A stretch of DNA of 64,000 bases from Acinetobacter sp. WCHA45 (GCF_002165255.2 NZ_CP028561.1:2294001-2358000); one strand, 5' to 3'; positions 17,894 through 27,030 are shown, numbered from the stretch's first letter. Numbers and translations are program-made. The notes: generated by a model not told the origin, from the letters alone.

Positions 17894-20233
17894 TCATTGA
17901 ATTAAACTATCCGTATTATGGCTCTGCATATGAATCGATACTTGAGATAAACCAGCCCGTTCAAAGCGATATCTCATATATCTAGAAATATCATCTTCGT
18001 GTGAGGAAATGATTAACTGTCTATCTTTTAACTCACAACGTAATAAGTCAGTTAAAGAGGCAATATTGATTTCATCTAAGGATTGCACTGGATCATCAAT
18101 TAAAACTAAAGAGTTCTCGGAATAAACGCGATTTAACGATAAGAAAAAAGCTAGACTCAATGCAGCCAATTGACCAGAACTCATTGCTAGTGTCGCATCA
18201 TGGTCAGAACTTTCCGCAGTACAGAAGCGAATTTGCTGCCCTTCTGCATAGTCTATAAACAGTCCTAGACCACGTTGATAATTTTGTATTAAGCGCCCAC
18301 TATAGATATGAAATATTAATTCAATATTAGCGATAATTCTTGAAGAGTAATCACGTTCAGTTTCAATTAGTATTTTTTTCAACCTAATTATTTTAGCTTT
18401 TGCATTTAAGTTTGCATTATATAAATCACTCTTTTCCTTTAACATTTTTTTCGTCTGCTGAAGTTCAAAATCCTTAAAGTCTTTAAACTTTTTATTTACA
18501 TAGTTTTTCTTATGATTTAAATCATCTTCCAGTAAGTCATAGAAATCTTTATGTTTCTCAAAAGTTACACTTATAGCTTCCTCCCACCCTACAGGTAGAA
18601 CATCTCCTTCTATTTTTTTAAAACCTCTTAAATTAGAAATAATTTTATCTTTTCTAATTTCCAACTCAATATCATCATCTGTATATTCAGAAGAATAACT
18701 TATTGCCATTTTCTCAAGACGAGAACTCAAACCGTTCAAGGTTTTAAAAAAGTTTTGGCTTATATTTAATTTGGTGAACAAACTAATATTAAAATCTTTT
18801 AAAAAAGCATCTTTTTCTTTTATATACAACTCTTTAATCAACTTTAACTCAGAAGAAATAATCAGATAGACCTTACTTAAATCTTCTGTTGAACTTCCGA
18901 TTTCTTTTGAATATAAATCTGAAATCACCCTTATATTTTCAATAAGTTTTTCTACACTTCCCCAATCTACCCCACATAAAGCACATATAGTTCCATCCTC
19001 ACCAAAACTTTGTCTATGTTTTTCAAATAAATCCTCTCGCATTTTATTAAGTTCTAATAACTTCGCTTTTTTTTCTGAGAGCAATGCTAATTTATTATCT
19101 TTCTCAATAATATTTTCTTTAAGTTTATCTGAAATAACCACCCCTAAAGAACTTAATTTTGTAATTTCCTCTTGAGAAATAGCATTAAAATCCTTATCCA
19201 ATATCAATAAAACTTGATCAACCTCTAAGAGTCTTCTATTAATCAATTGAAGATTATCAAAATTACTTATATGCTTACCTATAGATACAAGCAGCAACAA
19301 AGAACTATCATTATCAATGATAAATTTTTCAATAGCTGAATTTTGATTTCTTATGCGTATATCTTCTTTTCTTTTACAACACTCTATTAATAGATCAATT
19401 TCTTTTATAAAATTATTATAATTTACATCAGCCTCTTGTAAAAAAATTTCTTCATCATCCCATTTTGGAGATGTTCTTTGTGTAGATATTTTTTTATATA
19501 TAACATCATATTCATTTTCAGAAATATTTTTTTCCAAGATATTTTTTAACTTAGCATCTATCTCATCAATTTCTACCTTTTGTGCTTTTTCCTGTTTTGT
19601 TAATTTACTTTCGACTTTATTACAAATATCAATACGTTTCTTTATTTCAGTTGTTTTTATTAGTTCTTCCAAAGCCTTCTTACGATCAGTGATTTTTTTC
19701 GAAAAAACAAATTGACTTTGACCTTGGTGTAAATAATTTAACATTGAATAGTTAGAACAAAAACTTTCACCAAAAAACTGTTCAAAAAAATTATTTTCTA
19801 ACTTATTCTCAGTAGATTCAGAGTTAAAATCATCTAATTTATATAAACTAAAAATATCAAAATTATTAGCTTTATTATTAATTTCGACTTTTAAATCATT
19901 GACAAACCCCATTCTAACAAAAAAAAGTTTTTCATCATCATGATCATTCATCAACTCTACTTTAATTTTTAAATCAACCTCACCACTTTTTTTGTTCCAA
20001 TATAGATTATCTTTGAACTTCTTTTTTGTCTCAACCATCACAAGCTTATAAAGATCTGATATTCTAGATATTTTTCCTGTAAACAACAATTCAATAGCAT
20101 CAAAAGTAGATGTTTTTCCATACCCATTTGGACCTTCTAAAGTAATCAATGAAGACTTATTGAAATCAAATTCTATCTTTGTAAATGCTTTAAATGCTTG
20201 AATCTGAAGCTTTGATATTTTCCAATTCTTCAC
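17894..20233 (-). CDS. Zinc-hook SMC-like ATPase of a Lamassu/ABC-3C system
   Basis: 779 residues. The N-terminus has Walker A 'GPNGYGKT' (34-41). A long coiled-coil region is interrupted by a zinc hook Cys417-x-x-Cys420 ('ICALCGVDWG'). The C-terminal half-domain has the ABC signature 'MSSGQLAALSLAFFLSLN' (from 684), Walker B 'LVLIDDP' (709-715) and the H-loop 'LIISSHEDD'. This is the Rad50/SMC plan of LmuB proteins and of the ATPase of ABC-three-component systems. It overlaps the middle-component gene by 44 bases. It probably senses foreign DNA ends or plasmid structures and releases the effector; that role is inferred from the family. Confidence 0.85.
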   Translation of the reverse strand: MKNWKISKLQIQAFKAFTKIEFDFNKSSLITLEGPNGYGKTSTFDAIELLFTGKISRISDLYKLVMVETKKKFKDNLYWNKKSGEVDLKIKVELMNDHDDEKLFFVRMGFVNDLKVEINNKANNFDIFSLYKLDDFNSESTENKLENNFFEQFFGESFCSNYSMLNYLHQGQSQFVFSKKITDRKKALEELIKTTEIKKRIDICNKVESKLTKQEKAQKVEIDEIDAKLKNILEKNISENEYDVIYKKISTQRTSPKWDDEEIFLQEADVNYNNFIKEIDLLIECCKRKEDIRIRNQNSAIEKFIIDNDSSLLLLVSIGKHISNFDNLQLINRRLLEVDQVLLILDKDFNAISQEEITKLSSLGVVISDKLKENIIEKDNKLALLSEKKAKLLELNKMREDLFEKHRQSFGEDGTICALCGVDWGSVEKLIENIRVISDLYSKEIGSSTEDLSKVYLIISSELKLIKELYIKEKDAFLKDFNISLFTKLNISQNFFKTLNGLSSRLEKMAISYSSEYTDDDIELEIRKDKIISNLRGFKKIEGDVLPVGWEEAISVTFEKHKDFYDLLEDDLNHKKNYVNKKFKDFKDFELQQTKKMLKEKSDLYNANLNAKAKIIRLKKILIETERDYSSRIIANIELIFHIYSGRLIQNYQRGLGLFIDYAEGQQIRFCTAESSDHDATLAMSSGQLAALSLAFFLSLNRVYSENSLVLIDDPVQSLDEINIASLTDLLRCELKDRQLIISSHEDDISRYMRYRFERAGLSQVSIHMQSHNTDSLIQ

Positions 20234-20870
20234 TTAATAACTCCGCTATAACTTCATCAATACTATCTGCTTCATATTTTCCAATCAAATCATAGGTTTT
20301 GACTAAATTTTCAGCATTTACTTTTTCACTTACACTATCAAACAGATTTTGAAATGATTTACTAAATTTTGGAATTTCTAGAAATGGAAATTTAATAAAC
20401 AGTCTTGTAACCAAACTATGGAATGAAGGTTTTAGAGGATCTTTTTTGTACTCATCAAACTCATCCATTTTCTTAATTTGACTCTTAAAATCCTCATAAC
20501 TTTTTCCAAGAAGCAGTTTTTCTTCAGCATCTGAATAATAAAAAAAATATTTTTTGAAGTAAAAAGGGTTTTCTTCTATTTCTAAAACTTGTTCTTCTAT
20601 TTCATTAAAATCATTTAAAAAAATAACTTTATAAATAAGAATTAAATCACAATTTTTTTTAAAAGCAGGATGTTTTTGCAATGTTTCAGGAAGAGATTCA
20701 TTAATGAGATCATGAATACTTTCAACAGATAATAATTGATCTAAGACATGTACAATCAAGTACCTTTGAGCTTCACCATTTTCTTTAATGAAAAAATCTG
20801 TATTATCTAACGATTTTTCCAAAATAAATCCTGAATCAATCACAGCTTCGTGCATAATTTTTTTAAGCAT
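20190..20870 (-). CDS. ABC-3C middle component (LmuC-like)
   Basis: 226-residue, acidic, mostly helical protein between the effector and ATPase genes, overlapping the first by 8 and the second by 44 bases. It has no catalytic motif. Size, position and the helical opening (MLKKIMHEAVIDSGFI) agree with the middle components that bridge ATPase and effector in Lamassu/ABC-3C systems. The assignment rests mainly on context, since this family is weakly conserved. Confidence 0.7.
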   Translation of the reverse strand: MLKKIMHEAVIDSGFILEKSLDNTDFFIKENGEAQRYLIVHVLDQLLSVESIHDLINESLPETLQKHPAFKKNCDLILIYKVIFLNDFNEIEEQVLEIEENPFYFKKYFFYYSDAEEKLLLGKSYEDFKSQIKKMDEFDEYKKDPLKPSFHSLVTRLFIKFPFLEIPKFSKSFQNLFDSVSEKVNAENLVKTYDLIGKYEADSIDEVIAELLSEELENIKASDSSI

Positions 20871-22089
20871 TATTTAACTCGCCCTGTGCTGTAGGTGTAC
20901 AAATTACTTTTACAGGAAGCTCTTTCAATATATGATTTTCCGCTTTATTTTCATCGATAGTGATTCGTGTCACACTGTCATTATAAGCATTAATTTCAAT
21001 ATTTTTGTGAACCTCACTACCTGATATTAAAATATTATACTCATATAAAATTTTTACTAATAAATTATTACTACGAAGTTGTTCTATCAATTTAGTTTTA
21101 AATGATTCAGCACGTCTATCTTGCAACTTCAAGGCTGTAGGTAAGTATTTTTTTGAATCTTTAGAATAATGAGGAAGGTCAACTAATACAATATTAGCTG
21201 AGATATCGGTAATGATTTCAGCATAAGTACTTACATCATCATTCCTTATTTGATCAGAAGATGATAGGCGGATAGATTGTTTTATATATTCTAACTCGGC
21301 ATCATCCATTTTATAAATATGCTTAAAAACATCATTAAATAAGCCTATTTGTTGTATTGTAAAATATTCATTACTCTCACATACATAATTTTCCAAAGTA
21401 TCAGCAAAAAGATTTCGCAATCTTCTCATCTCATATGGAAGATCCTGTACTAAATTAAAGTCTGTAATTAAAATTTCTAAAATTAAATCACTTTCAATTG
21501 TATTTTCATAAGCCGCTCTATTCTGACTTGTTCCCTGATGGATCAAGGAATGAATTTCAATAACTTTTGAAGTGATCATTTCTGATAAATAATGATATTT
21601 CTGCTCTACAAGTAGCAAAGAGTTTTCCAAAGAATTCTTATTCAAATATTCTTCTATTTTTTCTTTAATTACTCTCTCAATTCGATCTAATTTACAATAA
21701 GAATCTTCATCATATTTATAAAATTCAACTATTGCTTTTTTCTCATTTTCATAATCACTAGAATCATCAATTTCATTAGCGATATGGAAGTATCTTTTTG
21801 TATTAGGACAACAATCTATACATATTTTTGATGACTTATTTAGTGCTTTTTCAAATGCAGATCTATAAGGAGATGCCTTAGCCTTAACTTGATGAACCGA
21901 TATTGCAATACCATCCGAATAAATGGCAAAGTCATCAGTACTATCCAACTGTAAAGCAAATTTCTTGACTTCTTTCCCCTCGAAGCTTTCATCCAATAGA
22001 AGCTTAATAGAATGAAAAAGTGCTATCTTTCCTTGATAGACGAAGCCTCCCCAAGATGATATTGCACTGTCAGGCAGCTCCTCTGTCAT
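20863..22089 (-). CDS. Nuclease-like effector of a Lamassu/ABC-3C system (LmuA-like)
   Basis: 408 residues and first gene of the three. The N-terminus 'SSWGGFVYQGKIALFHSI' (11-28) followed by Asp52/Asp53 in 'LDSTDDFAI' and 'VHQVKAK' (65-71) has the layout of the DUF4297/Cap4 dsDNA nuclease domain: a GG-x-x-YQ helix, an acidic residue on one strand and Q-x-K on the next. The rest is an acidic C-terminal domain expected to hold the ATPase and middle component. In related systems such effectors degrade DNA and cause cell death or plasmid loss. The nuclease role is inferred from motif spacing. Confidence 0.72.
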   Translation of the reverse strand: MTEELPDSAISSWGGFVYQGKIALFHSIKLLLDESFEGKEVKKFALQLDSTDDFAIYSDGIAISVHQVKAKASPYRSAFEKALNKSSKICIDCCPNTKRYFHIANEIDDSSDYENEKKAIVEFYKYDEDSYCKLDRIERVIKEKIEEYLNKNSLENSLLLVEQKYHYLSEMITSKVIEIHSLIHQGTSQNRAAYENTIESDLILEILITDFNLVQDLPYEMRRLRNLFADTLENYVCESNEYFTIQQIGLFNDVFKHIYKMDDAELEYIKQSIRLSSSDQIRNDDVSTYAEIITDISANIVLVDLPHYSKDSKKYLPTALKLQDRRAESFKTKLIEQLRSNNLLVKILYEYNILISGSEVHKNIEINAYNDSVTRITIDENKAENHILKELPVKVICTPTAQGELNNA

Positions 22090-22194
22090 ATAAAACCCTA
22101 TTATTTATAAATTTTATTTCTTTCCAATATACATGAAATCTATTTTTTTGCAAAAAACTAAACTACTTCAAATTTGGGAGCTTTCGCCCCCGAA

Positions 22195-22407
22195 CTATCG
22201 ACTTGCTAACCTTCGCTCAATCCATTAATTTACCTCAAGTGCCGACCAACCAACACAATTCACACTCAACTTAATTGGCTTGGGAAATGTTGAATCGTAA
22301 CACTTAGATTGAGGATTAAGTTTTTCATATATAACTAAACGGCTAATACCCGTAACTGCAATGACTTCTTTAATCCTAATGATTTGGTTTATGTGAAATA
22401 TCTAATC
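22195..22407 (-). pseudogene. Decayed AlpA-like regulator
   Basis: Reading - strand from about 22407 gives 'NQIIRIKEVIAVTGISR', then 'KLSVNCVGWSALEVN', followed by a stop at 22225-22227 and, in the same frame, 'WIERRLASR'. That is the helix-turn-helix and tail of AlpA-family excisionase/regulators, with the usual Gln of 'NQWIE' changed to a TAA stop. No start codon remains in frame (a TAG precedes it). It lies directly upstream of the RDF-like gene, where such regulators normally control phage-like operons. The intact AlpA gene at 39912 is only distantly similar. Confidence 0.7.
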
Positions 22408-22465
22408 ATCTGATAAATACGTTTTATTTCTCCAACAATTATCAAAACTAAATTTAGAAAATGAA

Positions 22466-23395
22466 CTAATTCACAGCCCTTACACTCCCCTGCAACCCCT
22501 GCTGAATGTCCTGCACAAAAGCCTTCTCCTGATTAAATTTAGACTTCACCTTGGCTTTTGTGTCAGGCTGTACTTGCTCAGATTCAACAACATTATCCGT
22601 ATAATACTCCTCTACTAAATCGAATCCTTCCTCAGAATTCACCTCAAACCGTGCAATGGCAAAGCATTGTCTCGCCATTTGATCTAATGCAATTTGATTA
22701 AAACCCATCGCTTTGCTTTGTTGATCAATCTCTTTAGCTGTCTGAATCGCTTGTTGCAGGCTGACTCCCTCCTTGAGTGTCAAATCCACGTAATACACAG
22801 GAGTTCGATAACTTTGCATGGTGGACTTACCTCTTAGGGTCAGTTGTAACGGTAGACATGACAGTAAACCATTCGATGCTGCATGGTAATAATTTAACCG
22901 TGCTGCCAAAGTGCGGATACTGTTAAAACCTGTGGTTCTAAAAATGAATGTACCGAGTTCATCACTTTCATCCAAATTGACATGTAAACGTCCATAGAGC
23001 TTGCAGTTTCCTCCTTGTGCCAATGAGCATAAGTCTGGTGAAGGGCATGGGTGCTGCTCTACACCTTGATTGGTCAGTCGTTGACAAGTTTCTCCATTGC
23101 CGACACAGATAGGCCGTCCTGTTTGTCTATCAAATAAGCTGTACTCAGCCCTTAGATTTAGGTCAGGATCATTGAAGATCATCCGTACTGGAATGGTACG
23201 GAGTTTTTGATTTGGTGCTTTACTGCGTAATTGCTCATCAAGCGGATGCTTAATCCACCCTTCCTTGCTTTGAATTTGACTGGTAATGGTAAATTGGTCG
23301 TCCTTTTCAGGCAGTCGTTTACCGTTCTTTTCAACGACTTTACCAATACTGATACGTCCAAGGATCGGTGGTGTAATCGCTAAACCTTTAATCAT
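22466..23395 (-). CDS. Recombination-directionality-factor-like protein (Gp3-like)
   Basis: 309 residues starting MIKGLAITPPILGRISIGKV. It contains a conserved Cys-rich stretch 'CVGNGETCQRLT' and 'CPSPDLCSLAQGGNCKLYGR', probably binding a metal, followed by 'FIFRTTGFNSIRTLAARLNY'. In databases such proteins on Pseudomonas and Acinetobacter islands are called 'hydrolase or metal-binding protein' or Gp3-like RDF. A role in excision is attractive because the element has an integrase, but the sequence itself shows only a likely metal-binding protein. It precedes no other gene in its operon that I can see. Confidence 0.6.
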   Translation of the reverse strand: MIKGLAITPPILGRISIGKVVEKNGKRLPEKDDQFTITSQIQSKEGWIKHPLDEQLRSKAPNQKLRTIPVRMIFNDPDLNLRAEYSLFDRQTGRPICVGNGETCQRLTNQGVEQHPCPSPDLCSLAQGGNCKLYGRLHVNLDESDELGTFIFRTTGFNSIRTLAARLNYYHAASNGLLSCLPLQLTLRGKSTMQSYRTPVYYVDLTLKEGVSLQQAIQTAKEIDQQSKAMGFNQIALDQMARQCFAIARFEVNSEEGFDLVEEYYTDNVVESEQVQPDTKAKVKSKFNQEKAFVQDIQQGLQGSVRAVN

Positions 23396-23498
23396 GATAT
23401 TTTTCCTCTAAATAAAATTTTACTGTTGACCCTTTGTTATGTAAGCAAATACAAAACCGTTTAAAGATCAGATGAAATGCAAAGACCGCCATTGTTGG

Positions 23499-23525
23499 CC
23501 TACCGCTCCTTCGGGAGTCGGTAGG
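23499..23525. other. Stable UUCG-type hairpin between YqaJ and the RDF-like gene
   Basis: CCTACCG-CTCC (23499-23509), loop TTCG, GGAG, bulged T, CGGTAGG (23519-23525), followed on the + strand by a G-rich run and TTTTTT. It is GC-rich in a very AT-rich region. It could be a + strand terminator or, read on the - strand, a leader or attenuator between two genes. Confidence 0.55.
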
Positions 23526-23579
23526 TCGGGGGTGGTTTTTTGCGCTTTTTTGAAGACTGGAAATATTGATGTGATGGAT

Positions 23580-24620
23580 TCAGTCATCGGTATAGATCTG
23601 AAAACGTCGTGTCCCGACTTTGTTTTGAGGGAATTGCTCAATCAATTCAGGATGAAGTTTCAGTAGAGCCTTCGTATCTAAGCCGATAGAGTCTTTCGCT
23701 CTTTTCCACGTCACTGAACCAGTGGCAAAGGTGGCTCGTTCAGCATCCTTCATCAACATCTGGATTTGATGCTTAGTTTCATCAAAGTTATTTTGATGCT
23801 GCTCAATGTGATGCTTTTCTTGAATCAGTTGAGCAAACAATTGATTGGCTTGTTCGTTATGACTCAAGTCTTCAACAGTTAATGGAATATGTTGCGGATA
23901 GAGCTGCTGTATGGCTTTGGCTGCCGACTCACTGGCATCTGCATCAGGTGGTATATCTTTTTCCACACAATCCCAGAAGTAACGTTCCGCATTGATGATA
24001 TGTTTGATCACGGATTCGGAGCGCGTCACTTTGAAGATTTTGGTTTCATGACCACAGATCAGCACACAAATATGCGCTGCCTTTTTGCCTGTTACAGCGA
24101 GTTGATGTTGCACCTGACACAATACGTATAAAGGCACACCATCTCGCCATAACTTTGCTCCATATTCCCCTGCGGTTTTGCATTCCAGAATTTGAACTTC
24201 ATCACTACCCACAACGGAGTAATCCAGATTGGCAAGCATAAAATGCTTATCAGGATCTGGATGCTGAAGCACTGCATTGATTCTGCGTACCTTGTTATTG
24301 GTATGCATGCTGTAGTATTCAGCGACCAAAGGTTCAAGCTGTTTGCCCCAATATAAAGGTGCATGTCCTGCACTTTCATCTTCAATGGATTGTTTGACTC
24401 GTCCTGTTTTGATCATCCACAGTTCAAGCATCGACATATAGGGATTGAGTCCACACGCTGCGGCACAATCACTACTACCAATACCTTGACGTCTGACTTC
24501 AAGCCATTCTGCCTGAGTCATATTCTTTGTGTTAACCAAGCGTTTGGCTGTGAATAATTTTGGGGCAATAAATGGAGTACTTGCCTGTTGAATGGATGGA
24601 TTTAAAATTGCGGTATTCAT
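23580..24620 (-). CDS. YqaJ-family (lambda-exonuclease-type) recombinase nuclease
   Basis: 346 residues. The opening of the nuclease domain 'WLEVRRQGIGSSDCAAACGL' is the YqaJ signature. The metal site lies in 'MLANLDYSVVGSDEVQILEC' (Asp, then Glu-x-Lys in 'LECKT'). The C-terminus holds a coiled segment. These 5'-3' exonucleases make 3' tails for annealing proteins in phages and integrative elements. No Bet/RecT annealase lies next to it, so the partner may be encoded elsewhere or be one of the unknown proteins here. It is read with the DUF932 gene, 168 bases upstream, but a terminator-like hairpin separates the two. Confidence 0.88.
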   Translation of the reverse strand: MNTAILNPSIQQASTPFIAPKLFTAKRLVNTKNMTQAEWLEVRRQGIGSSDCAAACGLNPYMSMLELWMIKTGRVKQSIEDESAGHAPLYWGKQLEPLVAEYYSMHTNNKVRRINAVLQHPDPDKHFMLANLDYSVVGSDEVQILECKTAGEYGAKLWRDGVPLYVLCQVQHQLAVTGKKAAHICVLICGHETKIFKVTRSESVIKHIINAERYFWDCVEKDIPPDADASESAAKAIQQLYPQHIPLTVEDLSHNEQANQLFAQLIQEKHHIEQHQNNFDETKHQIQMLMKDAERATFATGSVTWKRAKDSIGLDTKALLKLHPELIEQFPQNKVGTRRFQIYTDD

Positions 24621-24680
24621 ATTGGAGTCCTGATTATTTTGCTATGTAAAATGATGGGGATCACAAAAAATGGGCATAAA

Positions 24681-24706
24681 AAAACCACAGCCGAAGCTAT
24701 GGTTTT
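24681..24706 (-). terminator. Terminator-like hairpin between DUF932 and YqaJ genes
   Basis: AAAACCACAGC (24681-24691) pairs with GCTATGGTTTT (24696-24706) around CGAA with one mismatch. It is preceded on the + strand by an A run, giving T's on the - strand transcript. Confidence 0.6.
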
Positions 24707-24788
24707 AATAATTTTTAAAATTCTAAATTCCATTTAAAAATGCTTAGTTAGGTCTAACTTTCCATGATTGAAAAATGTATATTCCGCA

Positions 24789-25832
24789 CTATGAAAGCAT
24801 ATTAAGTGCCTGTTCCAATCCTCGTTGTTTGATCGATGCGCCAGCACCAAACCAAGCTGAATCAAGTCGGTGATCGGTACTCATGGCACGTCGTTCGTGG
24901 TCTATAAATTCTGTGATTGAACACAGCAATCCATAGGCTGTTCCTTTGGCTGAACTTAGCTCTGCACCTCGTCCTTGACCATTAAACATTTCCATAGTTC
25001 GACTCATCGATTTCGCATTCGGTTCAGATTTTTCCTTGCCATTGGCTTGTGCTTGTAAGGCTACATCACGGTAGAACTGGATGATGTTGTCCTCCTGATC
25101 CACCACATTGTTCATTGTGCTGTTATTGAACACGGCATCAAAGTAAGCGGATGCTTCCATCTGACTCACTTTACGTTGTGTCAGTTGCTTCATTTCATAC
25201 ATATGTTCCTCCCATGCACGTACTGAAATACCCAATTGCTGTTTGACCTTATCTGCATCAAATTTAGTACTGTGTGGAACTTTAACCACACCTGCACTGC
25301 TGTTCTGACCTTTTAGTGCAATGGCTAGAGTGTTGTTACACACCACACGAATGGAGGTAAATTGTGCAGTGGTGGCAAGGGTTCCGTCACATGCTGTTGC
25401 CAAGAGCATATAGCCATTACTGACATCTTTGCCCTTTAACATGGATGTTTGTCCTGTCCGTGCCAATGCCCAGAATTTCTTGCCACCTTTGAGTACGCCT
25501 GCGGTTTCAAGTTCAAAACCTGATTGCTCGGTTAGATCCCGATAGAACTCTAAAATCTCTAAAGGCTGAACTTCTTGAAAGCGTTGGCTGACGACTGATA
25601 GTGGTGCATGAGTATCTGAACGATAAAGCACTCGCTGTTCTCCATAAGGCAAGATGATACTTTGCCCTCGTTCATTCTGTGCCATATAACTGACATTGGA
25701 GGATTCAATGCGCCAATCCATGCCTGCTTGTTGTGCCCAGACGTCAATCGGTTGGTTTTGTGTCAGTTGATTGCCGAGTCCATGCCAAGGGGTTTCACCG
25801 ACATACGCCATTTGTTCAAGTTGATGTGCCAT
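24789..25832 (-). CDS. DUF932 (phage/plasmid-like) protein
   Basis: 347 residues starting MAHQLEQMAYVGETPWHGLG, the characteristic start of DUF932 proteins found on plasmids, phages and islands. 'SVVSQRFQEVQPLEILEFYR' and 'TSIRVVCNNTLAIAL' are further family stretches. The biochemical role is unknown; linkage to recombination genes such as YqaJ, as here, is common. The ribosome site is weak. It follows a small zinc-ribbon gene on the same strand. Confidence 0.85.
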   Translation of the reverse strand: MAHQLEQMAYVGETPWHGLGNQLTQNQPIDVWAQQAGMDWRIESSNVSYMAQNERGQSIILPYGEQRVLYRSDTHAPLSVVSQRFQEVQPLEILEFYRDLTEQSGFELETAGVLKGGKKFWALARTGQTSMLKGKDVSNGYMLLATACDGTLATTAQFTSIRVVCNNTLAIALKGQNSSAGVVKVPHSTKFDADKVKQQLGISVRAWEEHMYEMKQLTQRKVSQMEASAYFDAVFNNSTMNNVVDQEDNIIQFYRDVALQAQANGKEKSEPNAKSMSRTMEMFNGQGRGAELSSAKGTAYGLLCSITEFIDHERRAMSTDHRLDSAWFGAGASIKQRGLEQALNMLS

Positions 25833-25890
25833 CGTTTTATTCCTTTTAATTTAAAAATGAAATTTGAATCTGTGTTGATACAAATAATCT

Positions 25891-26190
25891 TTAGTGCAAT
25901 AAATGGGTTGGAAACTTTTGGTAGCAGTTGTGGCAGAAGCACAAATTCTGTTGTGATGGTGTGCTTGGTTCTGTGAATGAATTCAACACACTGCCCAACA
26001 TACTTCCCAAAAACGTTCCTGCGATTCCACCAACAATCGGCGGTAGATTAAAAGACTTTGCGACTGTGGTTCCCAATGCACCTAATGTGGTGGGTGTAAC
26101 CAGACTGGATAAAGTTGTATTTGGTTGTTGTGTACTTACTTCAACCAATATCACATTCGTTGAATGACAAAAGGGACAGCTCAAGCTCAT
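25891..26190 (-). CDS. Small zinc-ribbon protein with glycine-rich helix
   Basis: 99 residues. An N-terminal CxxC ('LSCPFCHSTNV') and a C-terminal CxxC ('CFCHNCYQKF') could form one zinc ribbon. Between them lies a Gly/Ala-rich hydrophobic stretch 'PPIVGGIAGTFLGSMLGSVL' resembling a glycine zipper, which may insert in a membrane. The product is unrecognised. It is read towards the DUF932 gene with a 58-base gap and begins just after a strong terminator. Confidence 0.6.
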   Translation of the reverse strand: MSLSCPFCHSTNVILVEVSTQQPNTTLSSLVTPTTLGALGTTVAKSFNLPPIVGGIAGTFLGSMLGSVLNSFTEPSTPSQQNLCFCHNCYQKFPTHLLH

Positions 26191-26214
26191 GGCTCGACTC
26201 CTTAAATTTTAGGC

Positions 26215-26246
26215 ATAAAAAAGCCTGCTCGATGGCAGGCTTTGTT
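26215..26246 (-). terminator. Strong terminator
   Basis: AAGCCTGC (26221-26228) and GCAGGCTT (26235-26242) form a stem, with a run of A's before it, hence T's at the end of the - strand transcript. It ends transcription from the gene at 26393-26839. Confidence 0.8.
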
Positions 26247-26392
26247 GTCATATTTTCATGTGATCTCAAAAGAGCTTCATGATTCTCATTAGGATGTTAT
26301 GTATCTGAAATTATTTGGAATCATCCTAAAACTTTTAGGACTATTTCATTATTCAATTAGCAATATTCCTTCATCCAGTTTTCACGTACCAA

Positions 26393-26839
26393 CTATCTTT
26401 TATCATCCAATCTAAATTCAATTTCGAAATTGATACCATCCCAAACAGTTAGTTCACCAATCCAATCTTTTTTTGCATTGAATTTTTTAGAATATTTACT
26501 ACCATCCTTGCCGTCTAAGATATGTTGAAAATCACTTGAATCATTCAGCATTGATATGATCGGTCTTATCTTTAATTTTTCTTTAAAAGCAAGATCAAGG
26601 TTTTTTTTAAACTCATTACATCCATTTCCAGACCACCTATCTATTCGATCACGGTATAGTTGCTTTCTTTCAGTTGGATGCTTAAAGAGTAATGGTTTAT
26701 GACCCCACAAGCTAACTATGAGTTCGTTATTAGAACTAATGGAAGATACAGACCAATTAGGATTTTTAAGTTCCGCATTAAATTTCTTGAACTCATCTAC
26801 AATTCCCATAAGGCAATACTCATTCAAAATAAATTTCAT
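26393..26839 (-). CDS. Hypothetical protein downstream of the GmrSD-like gene
   Basis: 148 residues, soluble. Two stretches look conserved in style: 'DRWSGNGCNEFKKNLDLAF' and 'KKDWIGELTVWDGINFEIEF'. No catalytic motif can be pointed to with certainty. The open frame starts at 26839; a second Met (residue 11, MGIVDEFKKFNAEL) is a good alternative start. It stands alone between two terminators but next to a type IV restriction gene, so a defence-related role is only a guess by association. Confidence 0.5.
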   Translation of the reverse strand: MKFILNEYCLMGIVDEFKKFNAELKNPNWSVSSISSNNELIVSLWGHKPLLFKHPTERKQLYRDRIDRWSGNGCNEFKKNLDLAFKEKLKIRPIISMLNDSSDFQHILDGKDGSKYSKKFNAKKDWIGELTVWDGINFEIEFRLDDKR

Positions 26840-26890
26840 TTAGAAAACGGTTTATAAAACAACGAATCATAAGAATTATCAAGAAAATAT

Positions 26891-26918
26891 AAAGTGGAAT
26901 TTCAATAAATTCCACTTT
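26891..26918. terminator. Terminator of the original GmrSD-like gene
   Basis: A perfect 12-bp stem: AAAGTGGAATTT (26891-26902), loop CAAT, AAATTCCACTTT (26907-26918). It lies directly after the native stop codon (26938) of the gene that the insertion sequence split, and is T-rich beyond the stem on the - strand. Confidence 0.75.
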
Positions 26919-26937
26919 AAAAAAGAAGCCTACAAAT

Positions 26938-27012
26938 TTAAGTATTGCTATCTTTTTTTATTAAGAAACTTAATTCAGATTGCTCAACATCACACTGCTC
27001 AAATATTTTTTT
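26938..27012 (-). pseudogene. Severed 3' end of the GmrSD-like gene
   Basis: Joining base 28201 to the target-site copy at 27004-27012 restores one frame that continues past residue 667 for 21 codons (FEQCDVEQSELSFLIKKDSN, then T) to a TAA at 26938-26940, directly before a terminator. The original protein would have been 688 residues. Confidence 0.8.
27004..27012. repeat. Target-site duplication, left copy
   Basis: TATTTTTTT, nine bases, repeated directly at 28192-28200 on the other side of the insertion sequence. Nine bases is the usual ISAba1 duplication. Confidence 0.85.
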
Positions 27013-27030
27013 CTCTGTACACGACAAATT

